Shown: positions 16,978 through 24,681 of the stretch, piece after piece
How the letters are laid out: each line of letters starts with the position of its first letter
Position numbering within the stretch: position 1 is the first letter of the stretch
NCBI GenBank assembly: GCA_019240305.1
Contig: JAFAYP010000447.1
Coordinates: forward strand, 1 to 32,364
Source: Solirubrobacterales bacterium
GTDB lineage: Bacteria > Actinomycetota > Thermoleophilia > Solirubrobacterales > Solirubrobacteraceae
Length of the DNA: 32,364 nt
Direction of reading: 5' to 3'
Notes under the pieces: generated by a model
Told to the model about the DNA's origin: nothing
Seen by the model: the letters and a program-made list of their open reading frames with translations, nothing else
Databases searched by the model: none
Position numbers and translations under genes: made by a program

Positions 16978-17727
16978 ATGAACGGCGCATTTGTCGATCC
17001 CGGCGCGGAGGTGGCCGAGGGCGTCTCGCTGGCGCCAGGCGCGGTCGTCTATGCCGGCGCCCGGATCGGCGCGGGCACGCGGATCGGCGCCGGCGCGGTG
17101 GTGCACCCCGGCACCGTTCTGGGCGAGGACTGCGTGATCGAGGAGGGCGCCGTCCTCGGCAAGCGGCCGCGGCTCCGGGCCGGCTCGAGCGCAGCCGGCG
17201 CCTCGATCGGGTCGCTCGTGGTCGAGGCTGGCGCGACCGTGTGCTGCGGTGCGGTGGTCTACGCCGGGGCGTTCGTGGCGGCCGGCGCGATCATCGGCGA
17301 CCAGTCCCAGGTCCGCGAGCGGGCCTCGATCGGCGTCCAGTCGGTCGTGGGGCGGGCATCGTCGGTGGACTTCGAGGCCCGAGTTGGCGCGCGGGTCCTG
17401 ATCCAGACCGGCGTGTACGTGACGGGAGGCTCGATCGTCGAGGACGACGTGTTCCTCGGTCCTGGCGTGCTGACCACCAACGACCACACGATGAGTCGCC
17501 ACGCCTCCGGTGAACCGCTGCTCGGACCGACCTTCCGCCGCGCCTGCCGGGTCGGCGGTGGTGCCGTGCTCGTGCCCGGAGTGGTGATCGGCGAGGAGGC
17601 GTTCGTGGCGGCCGGGGCGCTCGTCACCCGCGATGTGGGCAAACGCGAGGTCGTGATGGGCGTGCCGGCACGCGTGGTCAGACAGGTCCGGGACGAGGAC
17701 CTGCTCGAGCGCTGGCGAGGTGCATAA
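16978..17727 (+). CDS. Left-handed beta-helix (hexapeptide) acyltransferase
   Basis: 249 residues composed largely of hexapeptide repeats (GARIGAGTRIGAGAVVHPGTV and similar), the left-handed beta-helix of the LpxA/WbpD superfamily. The C-terminal part (FLGPGVLTTNDHTM, then GGGAVLVPGVVIG and VVMGVPARVVRQV) resembles N-acetyltransferases acting on amino-sugar nucleotides. It is longer than WbpD-type enzymes by an extra N-terminal helix block. The stop codon TAA lies inside the first copy of an inverted-repeat cluster, so the repeat supplies the last codons. TAGACT overlaps the upstream stop 9 nt before the ATG, which may be a promoter or chance. Confidence 0.88.
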   Translation: MNGAFVDPGAEVAEGVSLAPGAVVYAGARIGAGTRIGAGAVVHPGTVLGEDCVIEEGAVLGKRPRLRAGSSAAGASIGSLVVEAGATVCCGAVVYAGAFVAAGAIIGDQSQVRERASIGVQSVVGRASSVDFEARVGARVLIQTGVYVTGGSIVEDDVFLGPGVLTTNDHTMSRHASGEPLLGPTFRRACRVGGGAVLVPGVVIGEEAFVAAGALVTRDVGKREVVMGVPARVVRQVRDEDLLERWRGA

Positions 17728-17827
17728 CGCGTCACGTGCACCCGTCCCCAGGAAGCGTGGCGCGCTATGCATCTGGGAGATGCATAACACGTCACGCTCG
17801 TCCGGCGGCCCGTCGCGTGACGTGTTA
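17721..17827. repeat. Cluster of four alternating copies of TAACACGTCACGC, forming two hairpins
   Basis: Copies: TGCATAACGCGTCACG (17721-17736, plus), its imperfect reverse complement CGTGGCGCGCTATGCA (17756-17771), TGCATAACACGTCACGC (17781-17797, plus) and GCGTGACGTGTTA (17815-17827, minus). The second pair is a perfect 13-bp stem with a 17-nt loop; the first pair is a 16-bp stem with one mismatch and one wobble. The cluster fills most of the gap after the acetyltransferase gene and overlaps its stop codon. It may act as a terminator, but the repetition suggests a dispersed REP-like family or a multi-site operator with an ACGT core. Confidence 0.6.
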
Positions 17828-17967
17828 AGCAGCTCCGACGCCGCGTCCGCCACAAGTTATGCCGCCGGCTTACCGTTTTTCGGTATCCGCGGATGCTTGT
17901 GGGTGCCGTCCACATTCCAATCGCCCGCGATCGATCAAGCGAATCGTGGGGCGATGTCCCGAATGGA

Positions 17968-18558
17968 GTGGACGAGCTGCGTGGGAAACGTATCCGGGGG
18001 CTGGCGGCAGTCCTGTTGAGCATCGGGGTCGTGTCCGGGTGCGGCGGGGCTGCGCTGGTCAGCTCCGCTCCGGGTTCTGGCGCGCCCGCCCCGACTTCGA
18101 CAGTCACACGGGACCCCACGCTGTCCGTCTCCTACTGCCAGCAGCTGGACAGCGGTGAGTGGGTGACCAACGACAGCGCGGACTCGACGACGCCGTGCGT
18201 CCCAGATCCGGCGTATGCCGTTCGCTATGAGCTGGCCGGCGAGGACATAGCTGTCCCGCGCTGCTCCACCTGCACGCTGTCCGATTGGGAAAGCGCTGAT
18301 CGACGCGCCTTGCAGCAGACCGGACAGGCTTCGCCGACGTCCACCGTCGCCACCGCCGCGCCCAGCGCCCCAGGCGTCGATAAGTGGTCCCGCGGCGTCC
18401 GCGCCACGTTCATCAGCAACTGCGCCGTGTACATGACCGGGTCCCTCTGCCAATGCCTCGCGAACCATCTCGCCTGGCAGGTTCCGGCCGACCAGGTGCA
18501 AGGATTGTCCGGAGAAGATCTACGGGTCCAGGTCGCCGCCAAAGAGTGCCGGTCCTGA
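17968..18558 (+). CDS. Cys-rich lipoprotein of unknown function
   Basis: 196 residues from GTG 17968. I prefer this start to ATG 17893 because it places a charged n-region (RGKRIRG), a hydrophobic core (LAAVLLSIGVV) and a lipobox VSGC in ideal order. After the lipidated Cys and a Ser/Thr/Pro linker come eight further cysteines, including RCSTC and a C-terminal NCAVYMTGSLCQC block. Spacing of this last block recalls small extracellular actinobacterial domains of unknown function. It would sit outside the membrane with disulfides. No Shine-Dalgarno is clear. No enzyme motif is seen. Confidence 0.7.
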   Translation: MDELRGKRIRGLAAVLLSIGVVSGCGGAALVSSAPGSGAPAPTSTVTRDPTLSVSYCQQLDSGEWVTNDSADSTTPCVPDPAYAVRYELAGEDIAVPRCSTCTLSDWESADRRALQQTGQASPTSTVATAAPSAPGVDKWSRGVRATFISNCAVYMTGSLCQCLANHLAWQVPADQVQGLSGEDLRVQVAAKECRS

Positions 18559-18592
18559 GCTCCTCGCGGCAGGGAGCGTGGCTCACCTGCGC

Positions 18593-19675
18593 TCAGAGAA
18601 CCGCTGCCAGCGCCGCCACGACCTCGCCGGCCTTCTCAGCCGACAGCGTCGGGCTCATCGGCAGGGCCAGGTTGGTCGCCGCTAGTTCCTGGGTGGCGGG
18701 TAGCGGGTGCGCCGGGACGAACTCGGCCAGCGCGGGCTGGCGATGCAGCGGCGTGCGGTAGTAGGCCCGCGCCTGCACGCCGTGCTGGCGCAGGCCGGCG
18801 ATGACTGCGTCGGCCTGCGGATGGGTGACCACATATAGATGCCAGGCGGGCTGGGCGGCGCCGGGGACCACGGGCGGCGTGACGTAGTGGTCCAGGCCAG
18901 CCTCCGCGTAGGCGCGCGCCGCGGCCCGCCGGCCTTCACACCAGCCATCTAGCTCGGGCAGGGCGACGCGCAGCACGGCGGCCTGCAGCTCATCGAGCCG
19001 CGAGTTGTAGCCGACCAGCTCGAAATCGCGCTTGTCGCGCGAGCCGTGGAAGCGCAGCAGGCGGGCCCGCTCGGCCACCGCGTCGTCGTCGGTGCAGATG
19101 GCCCCGCCGTCGCCAAGTGCGCCCAGGTTCTTGGAGGGATAGAACGAGAAAGTGGCTACGTCGCCCAGCGAGCCGGTGCGTCGCCCGTCCAGGCTCGCGC
19201 CCACCGCCTGGGCAGCGTCCTCCAGCACCGGCACGCCCAGCGAGCGGATCTCGGGCGAGGGCGCGGGACACCCGAACAGATCGACGGTGACGATCGCAGC
19301 GGTTCGATCCGTCATGGCCGTCCGAACGGTGTCGAGGGTCACATTGCGGGTGGCGGGATCGACGTCGCAGAACACCGGCCGGGCGCCCGCGGTGACGACC
19401 GCCTCGGCCGTGGCGTAGAAGGTGAACGAGGGCACGACCACCTCATCGCCCGGCTTGATCCCAAGCGCGCGCAGGGCGATCGTGATCGCGTCGGTGCCGT
19501 TGCCCACGCCGATGGCGTGGCGCACGCCAACGTATTCTGCGAGCTCGGCCTCGAAGGCAGCGAGCTCGGGCCCGAGGATGAACACACCGCGCTCCACCAC
19601 CGCGGTCATGCGCTCGACGAACCGCTCCTGCAGAGCGGCCAGCGGCGTCGCGGTGTCGAACAGCGCGATCGGCAT
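18593..19675 (-). CDS. DegT/DnrJ/EryC1/StrS family PLP aminotransferase
   Basis: 360 residues. The PLP lysine is K182 in SFYPSKNLGALGDGG, and other family blocks are VVPSFTFYATAEAV, VLEDAAQAVGA and GYNSRLDELQAAVL. These enzymes transfer an amino group from glutamate to a keto-sugar nucleotide. It lies 64 nt after the ECF sigma gene on the same strand and may be the last gene of the sugar locus. It is clearly related to the other aminotransferase at 22274-23440 but differs at the N-terminus and in the substrate loops. No Shine-Dalgarno is evident; TAGCGT lies 11 nt before the ATG. Confidence 0.93.
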   Translation of the reverse strand: MPIALFDTATPLAALQERFVERMTAVVERGVFILGPELAAFEAELAEYVGVRHAIGVGNGTDAITIALRALGIKPGDEVVVPSFTFYATAEAVVTAGARPVFCDVDPATRNVTLDTVRTAMTDRTAAIVTVDLFGCPAPSPEIRSLGVPVLEDAAQAVGASLDGRRTGSLGDVATFSFYPSKNLGALGDGGAICTDDDAVAERARLLRFHGSRDKRDFELVGYNSRLDELQAAVLRVALPELDGWCEGRRAAARAYAEAGLDHYVTPPVVPGAAQPAWHLYVVTHPQADAVIAGLRQHGVQARAYYRTPLHRQPALAEFVPAHPLPATQELAATNLALPMSPTLSAEKAGEVVAALAAVL

Positions 19676-19739
19676 TCCGAGGCCAAACGCTACAGAGCGG
19701 GGGCGGTGGGTGGCGCGCGCTCAGGTCGCGGCGCGCGAC

Positions 19740-20399
19740 TCAGGCCGCGGCGCGCGCCGTCGGAGCGCATTCCATGTCGGTCAGCTCGCGGCGCAGCGCA
19801 AGGCGACCGCGATGGTGAAGGCCGTGCACCGAGGACTCGGTGCGTCCCATCCGATCGGCAATCTCGCCCGGAGTCAGACCGACCAGGTGACGCAGCACGA
19901 CCACGTCGCGCTGATCCTCGGGCAGCGTCTCAAGCGCGACCTCGAGGCCCCAGCGGCACTCGCGGCTGGTCTCATCGGTCTGCCGGGTGGGCTCGAACAC
20001 TTCCTCGCAGGGCACGGCCCGGCGCTGGCGCAGATGGTCGATCGCGATGTTGCGCGCCACCCGGAGGATCCACGCGGTGAACGGGACGCTCCGGGGCTCG
20101 TACTTGTGGATCGCCAACATCAGCTTCATGAACACCTGCTGCGTGACGTCCTCGGCCTCGTGCGGCTCGCGGACGATGCTCAGGACGTAGCCGTAGACGT
20201 TGTCCTTGTAGCGGAGGTACAGAAAGCGAACCGCTTCCATGTCCCCTGACTTCGCCGCCAGTACGGCTCGGTTGATCGCCTCGTCGTGGTTGTTGTGGTC
20301 CACCGTCTTGGCGGCGCGGAATCCAGGCGCCGCGGCGCGCTCGAGATGCGGGTCGGTGCGGACCGGCCCAGCGATGGCAAGCGATGTCTTTTTGTTCAT
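19740..20399 (-). CDS. ECF-type RNA polymerase sigma factor inside the sugar locus
   Basis: 219 residues from ATG 20399 (MNKKTS); an in-frame ATG at 20444 would add 15 residues. Sigma-2 reads FLYLRYKDNVYGYVLSIVRE then HEAEDVTQQVFMKLM, with AWILRVARNIAIDHLRQRR. Sigma-4 reads LPEDQRDVVVLRHLVGLTPGEIADRMGRTESSVHGLHHRGR. It redirects RNA polymerase to a regulon that cannot be read here. No anti-sigma gene adjoins it. It lies between the acetyltransferase gene and an aminotransferase gene and is closely similar to the sigma factor at 27126-27788. The C-terminal codons and stop are partly repeated in tandem just downstream. Confidence 0.92.
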   Translation of the reverse strand: MNKKTSLAIAGPVRTDPHLERAAAPGFRAAKTVDHNNHDEAINRAVLAAKSGDMEAVRFLYLRYKDNVYGYVLSIVREPHEAEDVTQQVFMKLMLAIHKYEPRSVPFTAWILRVARNIAIDHLRQRRAVPCEEVFEPTRQTDETSRECRWGLEVALETLPEDQRDVVVLRHLVGLTPGEIADRMGRTESSVHGLHHRGRLALRRELTDMECAPTARAAA

Positions 20400-20418
20400 G
20401 TAGATAACAGCCGGACCA

Positions 20419-20451
20419 CAGGTGCACGCTGATTGCGCCCCCATGCACCTG
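20419..20451 (-). promoter_or_regulatory. 8-bp dyad in the leader of the ECF sigma gene
   Basis: CAGGTGCA and TGCACCTG with a 17-nt spacer, ending 20 nt before the preferred ATG and covering the alternative ATG at 20444. It could be an operator or an RNA hairpin that decides which start is used. Confidence 0.3.
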
Positions 20452-20586
20452 AGTCGGCTGGCCCCCTGTATTGGTTCTCGAAGTCCGTTTCTCGTTAAAT
20501 CCCTGAGCCCGTTTGAACATCCGTCCAGGATGTGCAGGCTTGGCTAAAGCTACTCCTTCCCGCACAGCTCGCACCAGGGATGCTCC

Positions 20587-21162
20587 CTAGCCTTTAGGGT
20601 GGTCCGGGCGAGAAAATCGGCTAGGGTCCCGAGGGTCCAGGCCCGCGCCGTCGCTCTCGCGATCGAGCATCCGAACGACCCGGGCGGGGTTGCCCACGAC
20701 CAGCGCGAAGTCGGGCACGTCCCGGGTCACCACTGCCCCGGCGCCGACCATCGCGCGTTCCCCGACCGTGATCCCGGGCAATAGAACCGCACCCGCGCCG
20801 ATGCTCGCGCCGCGCCGGATCGTGGTCACCTGGCACTCGAAGGCGTGCTTGCTGCGCGGAAAGCGGTCGTTGGTAAAGGTGGCCTGCGGTCCGATGAACA
20901 CGTCGTCCTCCACCCGCAGGCCGTCCCACAGGTACACGCCAGACTTGATCGTCACCCGGTCGCCGACAATCACATCGCCTTCCAGGTAGGTGTGGTCACA
21001 GATGTTGCAGTCCGCGCCGATCCGGGCGCCCGCCATCACGTGGGCGAAGGCCCAGATCCGGGTGCGTGGCCCGATCGACGAGGTCTGGACCAGCGCCCAG
21101 TCATCCACGAAAACGTCCGGCTCGCTTTCAGGTGACATACCGGCGGCCGCCGGTGAGGTCAT
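20587..21162 (-). CDS. Hexapeptide-repeat N-acetyltransferase, WbpD-like
   Basis: 191 residues, the usual size of UDP-2-acetamido-3-amino-glucuronate N-acetyltransferases. The beta-helix includes MAGARIGADCNICDHTYLEG. The block VYLWDGLRVEDDVFIGPQATFTN followed by DRFPRS is typical of 3-amino-sugar acetyltransferases (WbpD, FdtC). It would acetylate the 3-amino group made by the upstream aminotransferase. The ATG overlaps the stop of the Gfo/Idh oxidoreductase gene as ATGA, so translation is coupled. A 5-bp hairpin (AGGGA/TCCCT) follows the stop. Confidence 0.92.
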   Translation of the reverse strand: MTSPAAAGMSPESEPDVFVDDWALVQTSSIGPRTRIWAFAHVMAGARIGADCNICDHTYLEGDVIVGDRVTIKSGVYLWDGLRVEDDVFIGPQATFTNDRFPRSKHAFECQVTTIRRGASIGAGAVLLPGITVGERAMVGAGAVVTRDVPDFALVVGNPARVVRMLDRESDGAGLDPRDPSRFSRPDHPKG

Positions 21163-22280
21163 CCCGCCGCGACGAGTTCGCGTCGCTCCGCCAGCTGCCG
21201 GCTGATGTCCGCGTGATCGGCCAGCGACACCTCGCGACCGCCGGCCTGCAGCGACTGATCGGCTGCCTCCACGATCGCCACGACACTGCGGGCAATCGCC
21301 GTGTGGAACTCCATCGGGTCACCGGCCTGGATCGCCTTGACGAAGTCGGCCAGCTCCAGACCCAGCGGCTCGTGCGACTCGATCCGCGGCGAGATCACAT
21401 CGCCGCTGCGATAGGACAGGTGGTACTCGCCAAACGTCTCCGGATCGCGGTACACCACTCCCCGGTCGAACAACCGGACCGGTTCGGGCGCCCCATCGTC
21501 GTAGATCACCATGCTCTCGCTGCCGACCAGCACCGTGCGCCGCAACTTACTCGGCGCCAGCCAGCTCAGCTCGACGTTGACCACGATCCCCGAGGCAAAC
21601 GTCATGGTCACAAACGCCACGTCGGCGATGCCCTTGACAATCGAGTCGCGACCGACCGCCCGCACGCTGGTGGGCAGCTCGCTCAGCCAGTACAGGAGGA
21701 TCGAGAAGTCGTGCGGCCCCAGGTCCCAGATCACGCTCACGTCGCGCTGATGCAGGCCCAGGTTCACCCGGCTCGAGGAGATGAAGAAGATGTCACCGAG
21801 CGTCCCGGCTTCGATCATCCGCTTCACCGCGCGCACAGGCGGGCTGTACAGGAACGTATGACCACACATCAGGATGCGGCCGCGCTCGCGGGCCAGCTGA
21901 GCCAGATCATCGGCCAGCTCGGTCGACTCAGCCAGCGGCTTCTCGACGAACACATGCTTGCCCGCCTCGAGTGCCTGAGCGGCCAGCGCGTAGTGGGTGT
22001 GGACCGGCGTGGCGATGATCACCGCGTCGACCGTCGGATCGCTCAGGACTCGGTCGATCCGGGTCGTGACCCGGGCGGACGGATGGCGGCGCCGGTACTT
22101 CGCGAGTCGTTCGGTATCCAGATCGCAGATCCAGCGCACCTCGGCATCGAGGTTGTCGCCCAGCACGCGCAGGAGGTTGGGTCCCCAGTAGCCGAGGCCG
22201 ACAACCGCGATTCCGACCGGCTGGCCGTCGTTTGCGCCCGTCAGGTCCTCGTGAGTGATTGATAGAGCCGGGTTCAGCAT
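21159..22280 (-). CDS. Gfo/Idh/MocA family oxidoreductase, WbpB-like
   Basis: 373 residues from ATG 22280, chosen because AGGAGA lies 6 nt upstream; the ORF track runs on into the aminotransferase gene. The N-terminal Rossmann motif is VVGLGYWGPNLLRVL, and the catalytic EKP motif is in HVFVEKPLAES. The C-terminal alpha/beta domain has WDLGPHDFSILLYWL. By family and position it should oxidise C3 of a UDP-sugar acid to give the keto group used by the aminotransferase, as WbpB does. It overlaps the aminotransferase by 7 nt and the acetyltransferase by 4 nt. Confidence 0.92.
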   Translation of the reverse strand: MLNPALSITHEDLTGANDGQPVGIAVVGLGYWGPNLLRVLGDNLDAEVRWICDLDTERLAKYRRRHPSARVTTRIDRVLSDPTVDAVIIATPVHTHYALAAQALEAGKHVFVEKPLAESTELADDLAQLARERGRILMCGHTFLYSPPVRAVKRMIEAGTLGDIFFISSSRVNLGLHQRDVSVIWDLGPHDFSILLYWLSELPTSVRAVGRDSIVKGIADVAFVTMTFASGIVVNVELSWLAPSKLRRTVLVGSESMVIYDDGAPEPVRLFDRGVVYRDPETFGEYHLSYRSGDVISPRIESHEPLGLELADFVKAIQAGDPMEFHTAIARSVVAIVEAADQSLQAGGREVSLADHADISRQLAERRELVAAG

Positions 22281-23440
22281 CGGGCTTCTCCTGATCGTGC
22301 GCTCGGGGTCCGGACCGCGGCGTGCACCGCATCGGCCACGCGTTCGATCTCGTCTGGACTGAGGTCTGGATGCATCGGAAGCGACAGCTCCTCGGCCGCC
22401 CAGGCCTCGGCATTCGGGACCTCGCCGTGGCGCACCTGGTCCTGGCCCCACGCCGGGTGGCCGTGGACCGCCGGGGTGTAGTGGATGCCGGTTTCGATGC
22501 CGTGTTCCTTCAGCACCGTGGCCACGGCAGCGCGGTCCTCGAACCGCGCCGGGAACAGGTGGTGAACCGACGGGCTCTCGGGCCGCTCCTCGACCAGCCT
22601 GATGGCCGGATCGAGCAGCTGCCGGTAGAGCGCGCCGTGCGCCTGGCGGGCCTCGTTCCACTCGTCGAGGTGAGCCAGCTTGACCCGTAGCAGGGCCGCC
22701 TGCAGACCATCGAGACGCTCGTTGTAGCCCAGCTCGACGTGCTCGCCCTTGGCCCGCTGGCCGAGGTTGCGCAGCCGGCGAAGCCGAGCCGCCAGCATGT
22801 CGTCGTCGGTGCAGATTGCACCGCCGTCGCCCAGCGCGCCGAGGTTCTTGCTCGGGTAGAACGAAAATGCTGCCGCGTTGCCGAGCGAGCCGGCGCGCCG
22901 GCCGTGGTACGTGGCTCCGTGCGCCTGCGCGGCGTCCTCCAGAACGAGCAGACCGCGCGGTCCGGCGAACGCGTGCAGCGCATCCATATCGCAGGCCTGG
23001 CCGTACAGATGGACAGCCAAGATCGCCGCGGTGCGCGGGCCGACGGCGGCCCGGGCGGCGGCGGGATCGATGAGTCCGGTGCCTTCGAGCACGTCGCAGA
23101 GCACCGGCGTAGCGCCGACATGGGCGACCGCCAGCGCCGACGCGATGAACGTGTGCGCCGGCACGATCACCTCGTCGCCGGCTCCGATGCCGTAGGCCTC
23201 GAGCATCAGCGACAGCGCAGCCGTTCCCGATGCGACGCCCACACAGTGGCGCGCATGCGAGTACTCAGCGAATTCCGCTTCGAAGCTCTCCACCTCGATG
23301 CCGAGCGTGTACGCGCTCGATTCGAGCAGACGAGCAAACGCCTCTTTCAGTTCACGCTCAACGCGTGCGTGTTGTAGATCTAGAGCGACGAAGCGCACTT
23401 TGCCCCCGCGCCGCGCCGCCAAAGCTGCTGCTGCCTCCAT
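22274..23440 (-). CDS. DegT/DnrJ/EryC1/StrS aminotransferase, WbpE-like
   Basis: 388 residues from ATG 23440, supported by AAGGA 6 nt upstream; a GTG 14 codons later (MRFVALDLQHA) is a possible alternative that would match the family start better. The PLP lysine is K198 in SFYPSKNLGALGDGG, with VIVPAHTFIASALAV and LEDAAQAHGATYHG. The tail WGQDQVRHGEVPNAEAWAAEELSLPMHPDL is typical of sugar aminotransferases. First gene of the tight aminotransferase-oxidoreductase-acetyltransferase operon. It is divergent from the response regulator gene, with 200 nt between the two starts. Confidence 0.93.
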   Translation of the reverse strand: MEAAAALAARRGGKVRFVALDLQHARVERELKEAFARLLESSAYTLGIEVESFEAEFAEYSHARHCVGVASGTAALSLMLEAYGIGAGDEVIVPAHTFIASALAVAHVGATPVLCDVLEGTGLIDPAAARAAVGPRTAAILAVHLYGQACDMDALHAFAGPRGLLVLEDAAQAHGATYHGRRAGSLGNAAAFSFYPSKNLGALGDGGAICTDDDMLAARLRRLRNLGQRAKGEHVELGYNERLDGLQAALLRVKLAHLDEWNEARQAHGALYRQLLDPAIRLVEERPESPSVHHLFPARFEDRAAVATVLKEHGIETGIHYTPAVHGHPAWGQDQVRHGEVPNAEAWAAEELSLPMHPDLSPDEIERVADAVHAAVRTPSARSGEARC

Positions 23441-23523
23441 AACCCGTCCTTGCCGGTTTCCGTGCGAGAAGAGTTATGGCAGCCGAATGCGCAGGACGGA
23501 ATAGGGCGCCGCGCCCATGGATC

Positions 23524-23539
23524 GTTCAAGCGAATGAAC
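23524..23539. promoter_or_regulatory. 16-bp dyad GTTCA-N6-TGAAC, likely operator
   Basis: GTTCA AGCGAA TGAAC lies in the divergent region between the sugar operon and the response regulator gene. It covers the -35 position of the TATACT promoter at 23553. The same arms and spacing recur at 26914-26929. Confidence 0.45.
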
Positions 23540-23552
23540 AGCGACGGCGGGT

Positions 23553-23558
23553 TATACT
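23553..23558 (+). promoter_or_regulatory. Likely -10 box of the response regulator gene
   Basis: TATACT is the best -10 match in this gap. The expected start of transcription is near 23565, giving a leader of about 75 nt that holds two tiny ORFs. No clear -35 hexamer is seen; the GTTCA-N6-TGAAC dyad occupies that place. Confidence 0.45.
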
Positions 23559-23640
23559 TTGGGGCGGGCATTTCGGCGGACTGGCGATGCTTTTGGGCGC
23601 TAAGAAACCGCACGACGGGGCATGAATTGATGAGAACTAA

Positions 23641-24312
23641 ATGACTGAAGCCGCGTGGAACGACGGGTCCATCCGCGTCCTCGTGGTGGATGACCATGAT
23701 CTGTTCAGGGCCGGTCTGGCCTCGCTGCTGAACGCGCAGGCCGGAATCGAGGTGGTGGCTCAGGCCTCGGGCGGCCGCATGGGCGTGCGCCTGGCGAGCG
23801 AGCTGCGCCCGGACGTGGTGCTGATGGACGTGCGGATGCCTGATCTCGAAGGGCCAGACGCAACACGCGAGATCCTCGAGCGAGAGCCGAACGCGCGGAT
23901 TGTGGCGCTCACCGTGGTCTCCGATGAGTCCGATGTGGCGGCCGTGGTCGAGGCCGGCGCCTGCGGGTTCTTGGCCAAGGACACGCCGATCGACGGAGTG
24001 GTCCTGGCTGTCCGGGCCGCTGCCAACGGCGTGGCCTGGCTCTCGCCCCGGGCGGCCGAGGTGGTTCTTGGCCGGGTTCGCCGCGACGGCACCGACCCAG
24101 AGCCGGAGAGCGACCTGGTCGATGAGCTGTCCGCTCGCGAGCTCGAGGTGCTTCGGCTCATCGCCCGCGGCATGGAGAACGCGGAGATCGCGCAGGAGCT
24201 CGGCATCAGCCCCCGCACGGCCAAGAACCACGTGTCGAACATCCTGGCCAAGCTCGGGCTTCCGAGCCGGATCCAGGCCGCGATCTACGCAGTGCGGCGC
24301 GGCCTCAACTGA
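23641..24312 (+). CDS. NarL/FixJ family response regulator
   Basis: 223 residues. The receiver domain is complete: acidic pocket D17-D18 (VLVVDDHDLFRAG), phospho-acceptor D63 (VVLMDVRMPD) and K113 (GFLAKDTP). The LuxR-type helix-turn-helix is at about 155-220 (LSARELEVLRLIARGMENAEIAQELGISPRTAKNHVSNILAKLG). It would bind DNA as a dimer when phosphorylated. No kinase adjoins it on its own strand; the kinase at 25326-26765 is the nearest candidate partner. The ATG has no good Shine-Dalgarno and overlaps the stop of a four-codon ORF. Confidence 0.95.
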   Translation: MTEAAWNDGSIRVLVVDDHDLFRAGLASLLNAQAGIEVVAQASGGRMGVRLASELRPDVVLMDVRMPDLEGPDATREILEREPNARIVALTVVSDESDVAAVVEAGACGFLAKDTPIDGVVLAVRAAANGVAWLSPRAAEVVLGRVRRDGTDPEPESDLVDELSARELEVLRLIARGMENAEIAQELGISPRTAKNHVSNILAKLGLPSRIQAAIYAVRRGLN

Positions 24313-24605
24313 GGCGCTCGCGCCGGCCGGCGGCCCCGGGGGCGCGACCAGCCGGCATCGGCGCCTAGGACGAAGCCGAACGCGAGCATGCTGGTCTCGA
24401 CGTCGTGCAGCGCGCGTAGCTCGGCGATCGCCTCGCGCACCGACGCGATCCCGCGCTGGAGCTGCGCTCGCACAGCGCCGGTTTCGCGGGCGCCGTCGGG
24501 CGCGCCCAGTGCACTCGCCTCGATCGCCATGAGCGCGGCGCAGCTCGCCTCGAGCGCGGACTCCAGGTGTGCGAGAGGTTGCTGGATGTCCCGGCGCTCC
24601 GTCAT
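24285..24605 (-). CDS. Small helical protein of unknown function
   Basis: 106 residues from ATG 24605; the longer ORF start is less likely. Most of the protein is predicted helix (HLESALEASCAALMAIEASAL, then AQLQRGIASVREAIAELRALHDVETSMLAFGFVLG), ending in a basic Arg/Pro tail. It overlaps the convergent response regulator gene by 28 nt and follows the other response regulator gene on its own strand after 76 nt. It may be a small partner of the signalling proteins, but nothing in the sequence proves it. The overlap and weak ribosome site lower confidence. Confidence 0.5.
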   Translation of the reverse strand: MTERRDIQQPLAHLESALEASCAALMAIEASALGAPDGARETGAVRAQLQRGIASVREAIAELRALHDVETSMLAFGFVLGADAGWSRPRGRRPARAPQLRPRRTA

Positions 24606-24681
24606 CGTCGAATGGCCCTGAATCCGGTCATGGTGCCGGTTGGCGCGGACGGCCACAATGAGCCGCCAGGTCCCGAGCCGT

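Noticed and set aside
16365-17513. 382-residue ORF overlapping the ECF42 and acetyltransferase genes
   Set aside because: Arg/Gly/Ala-rich shadow frame crossing the boundary of two well-supported genes.
19719-19757. Tandem repeat CTCAGGYCGCGGCGCGCG at the end of the sigma factor gene
   Set aside because: Two short GC-only copies that look like local duplication of the last codons; no function can be argued.
19046-20249. Long plus-strand ORFs opposite the aminotransferase and sigma factor genes
   Set aside because: Shadow frames; the minus strand carries complete PLP and sigma motifs.
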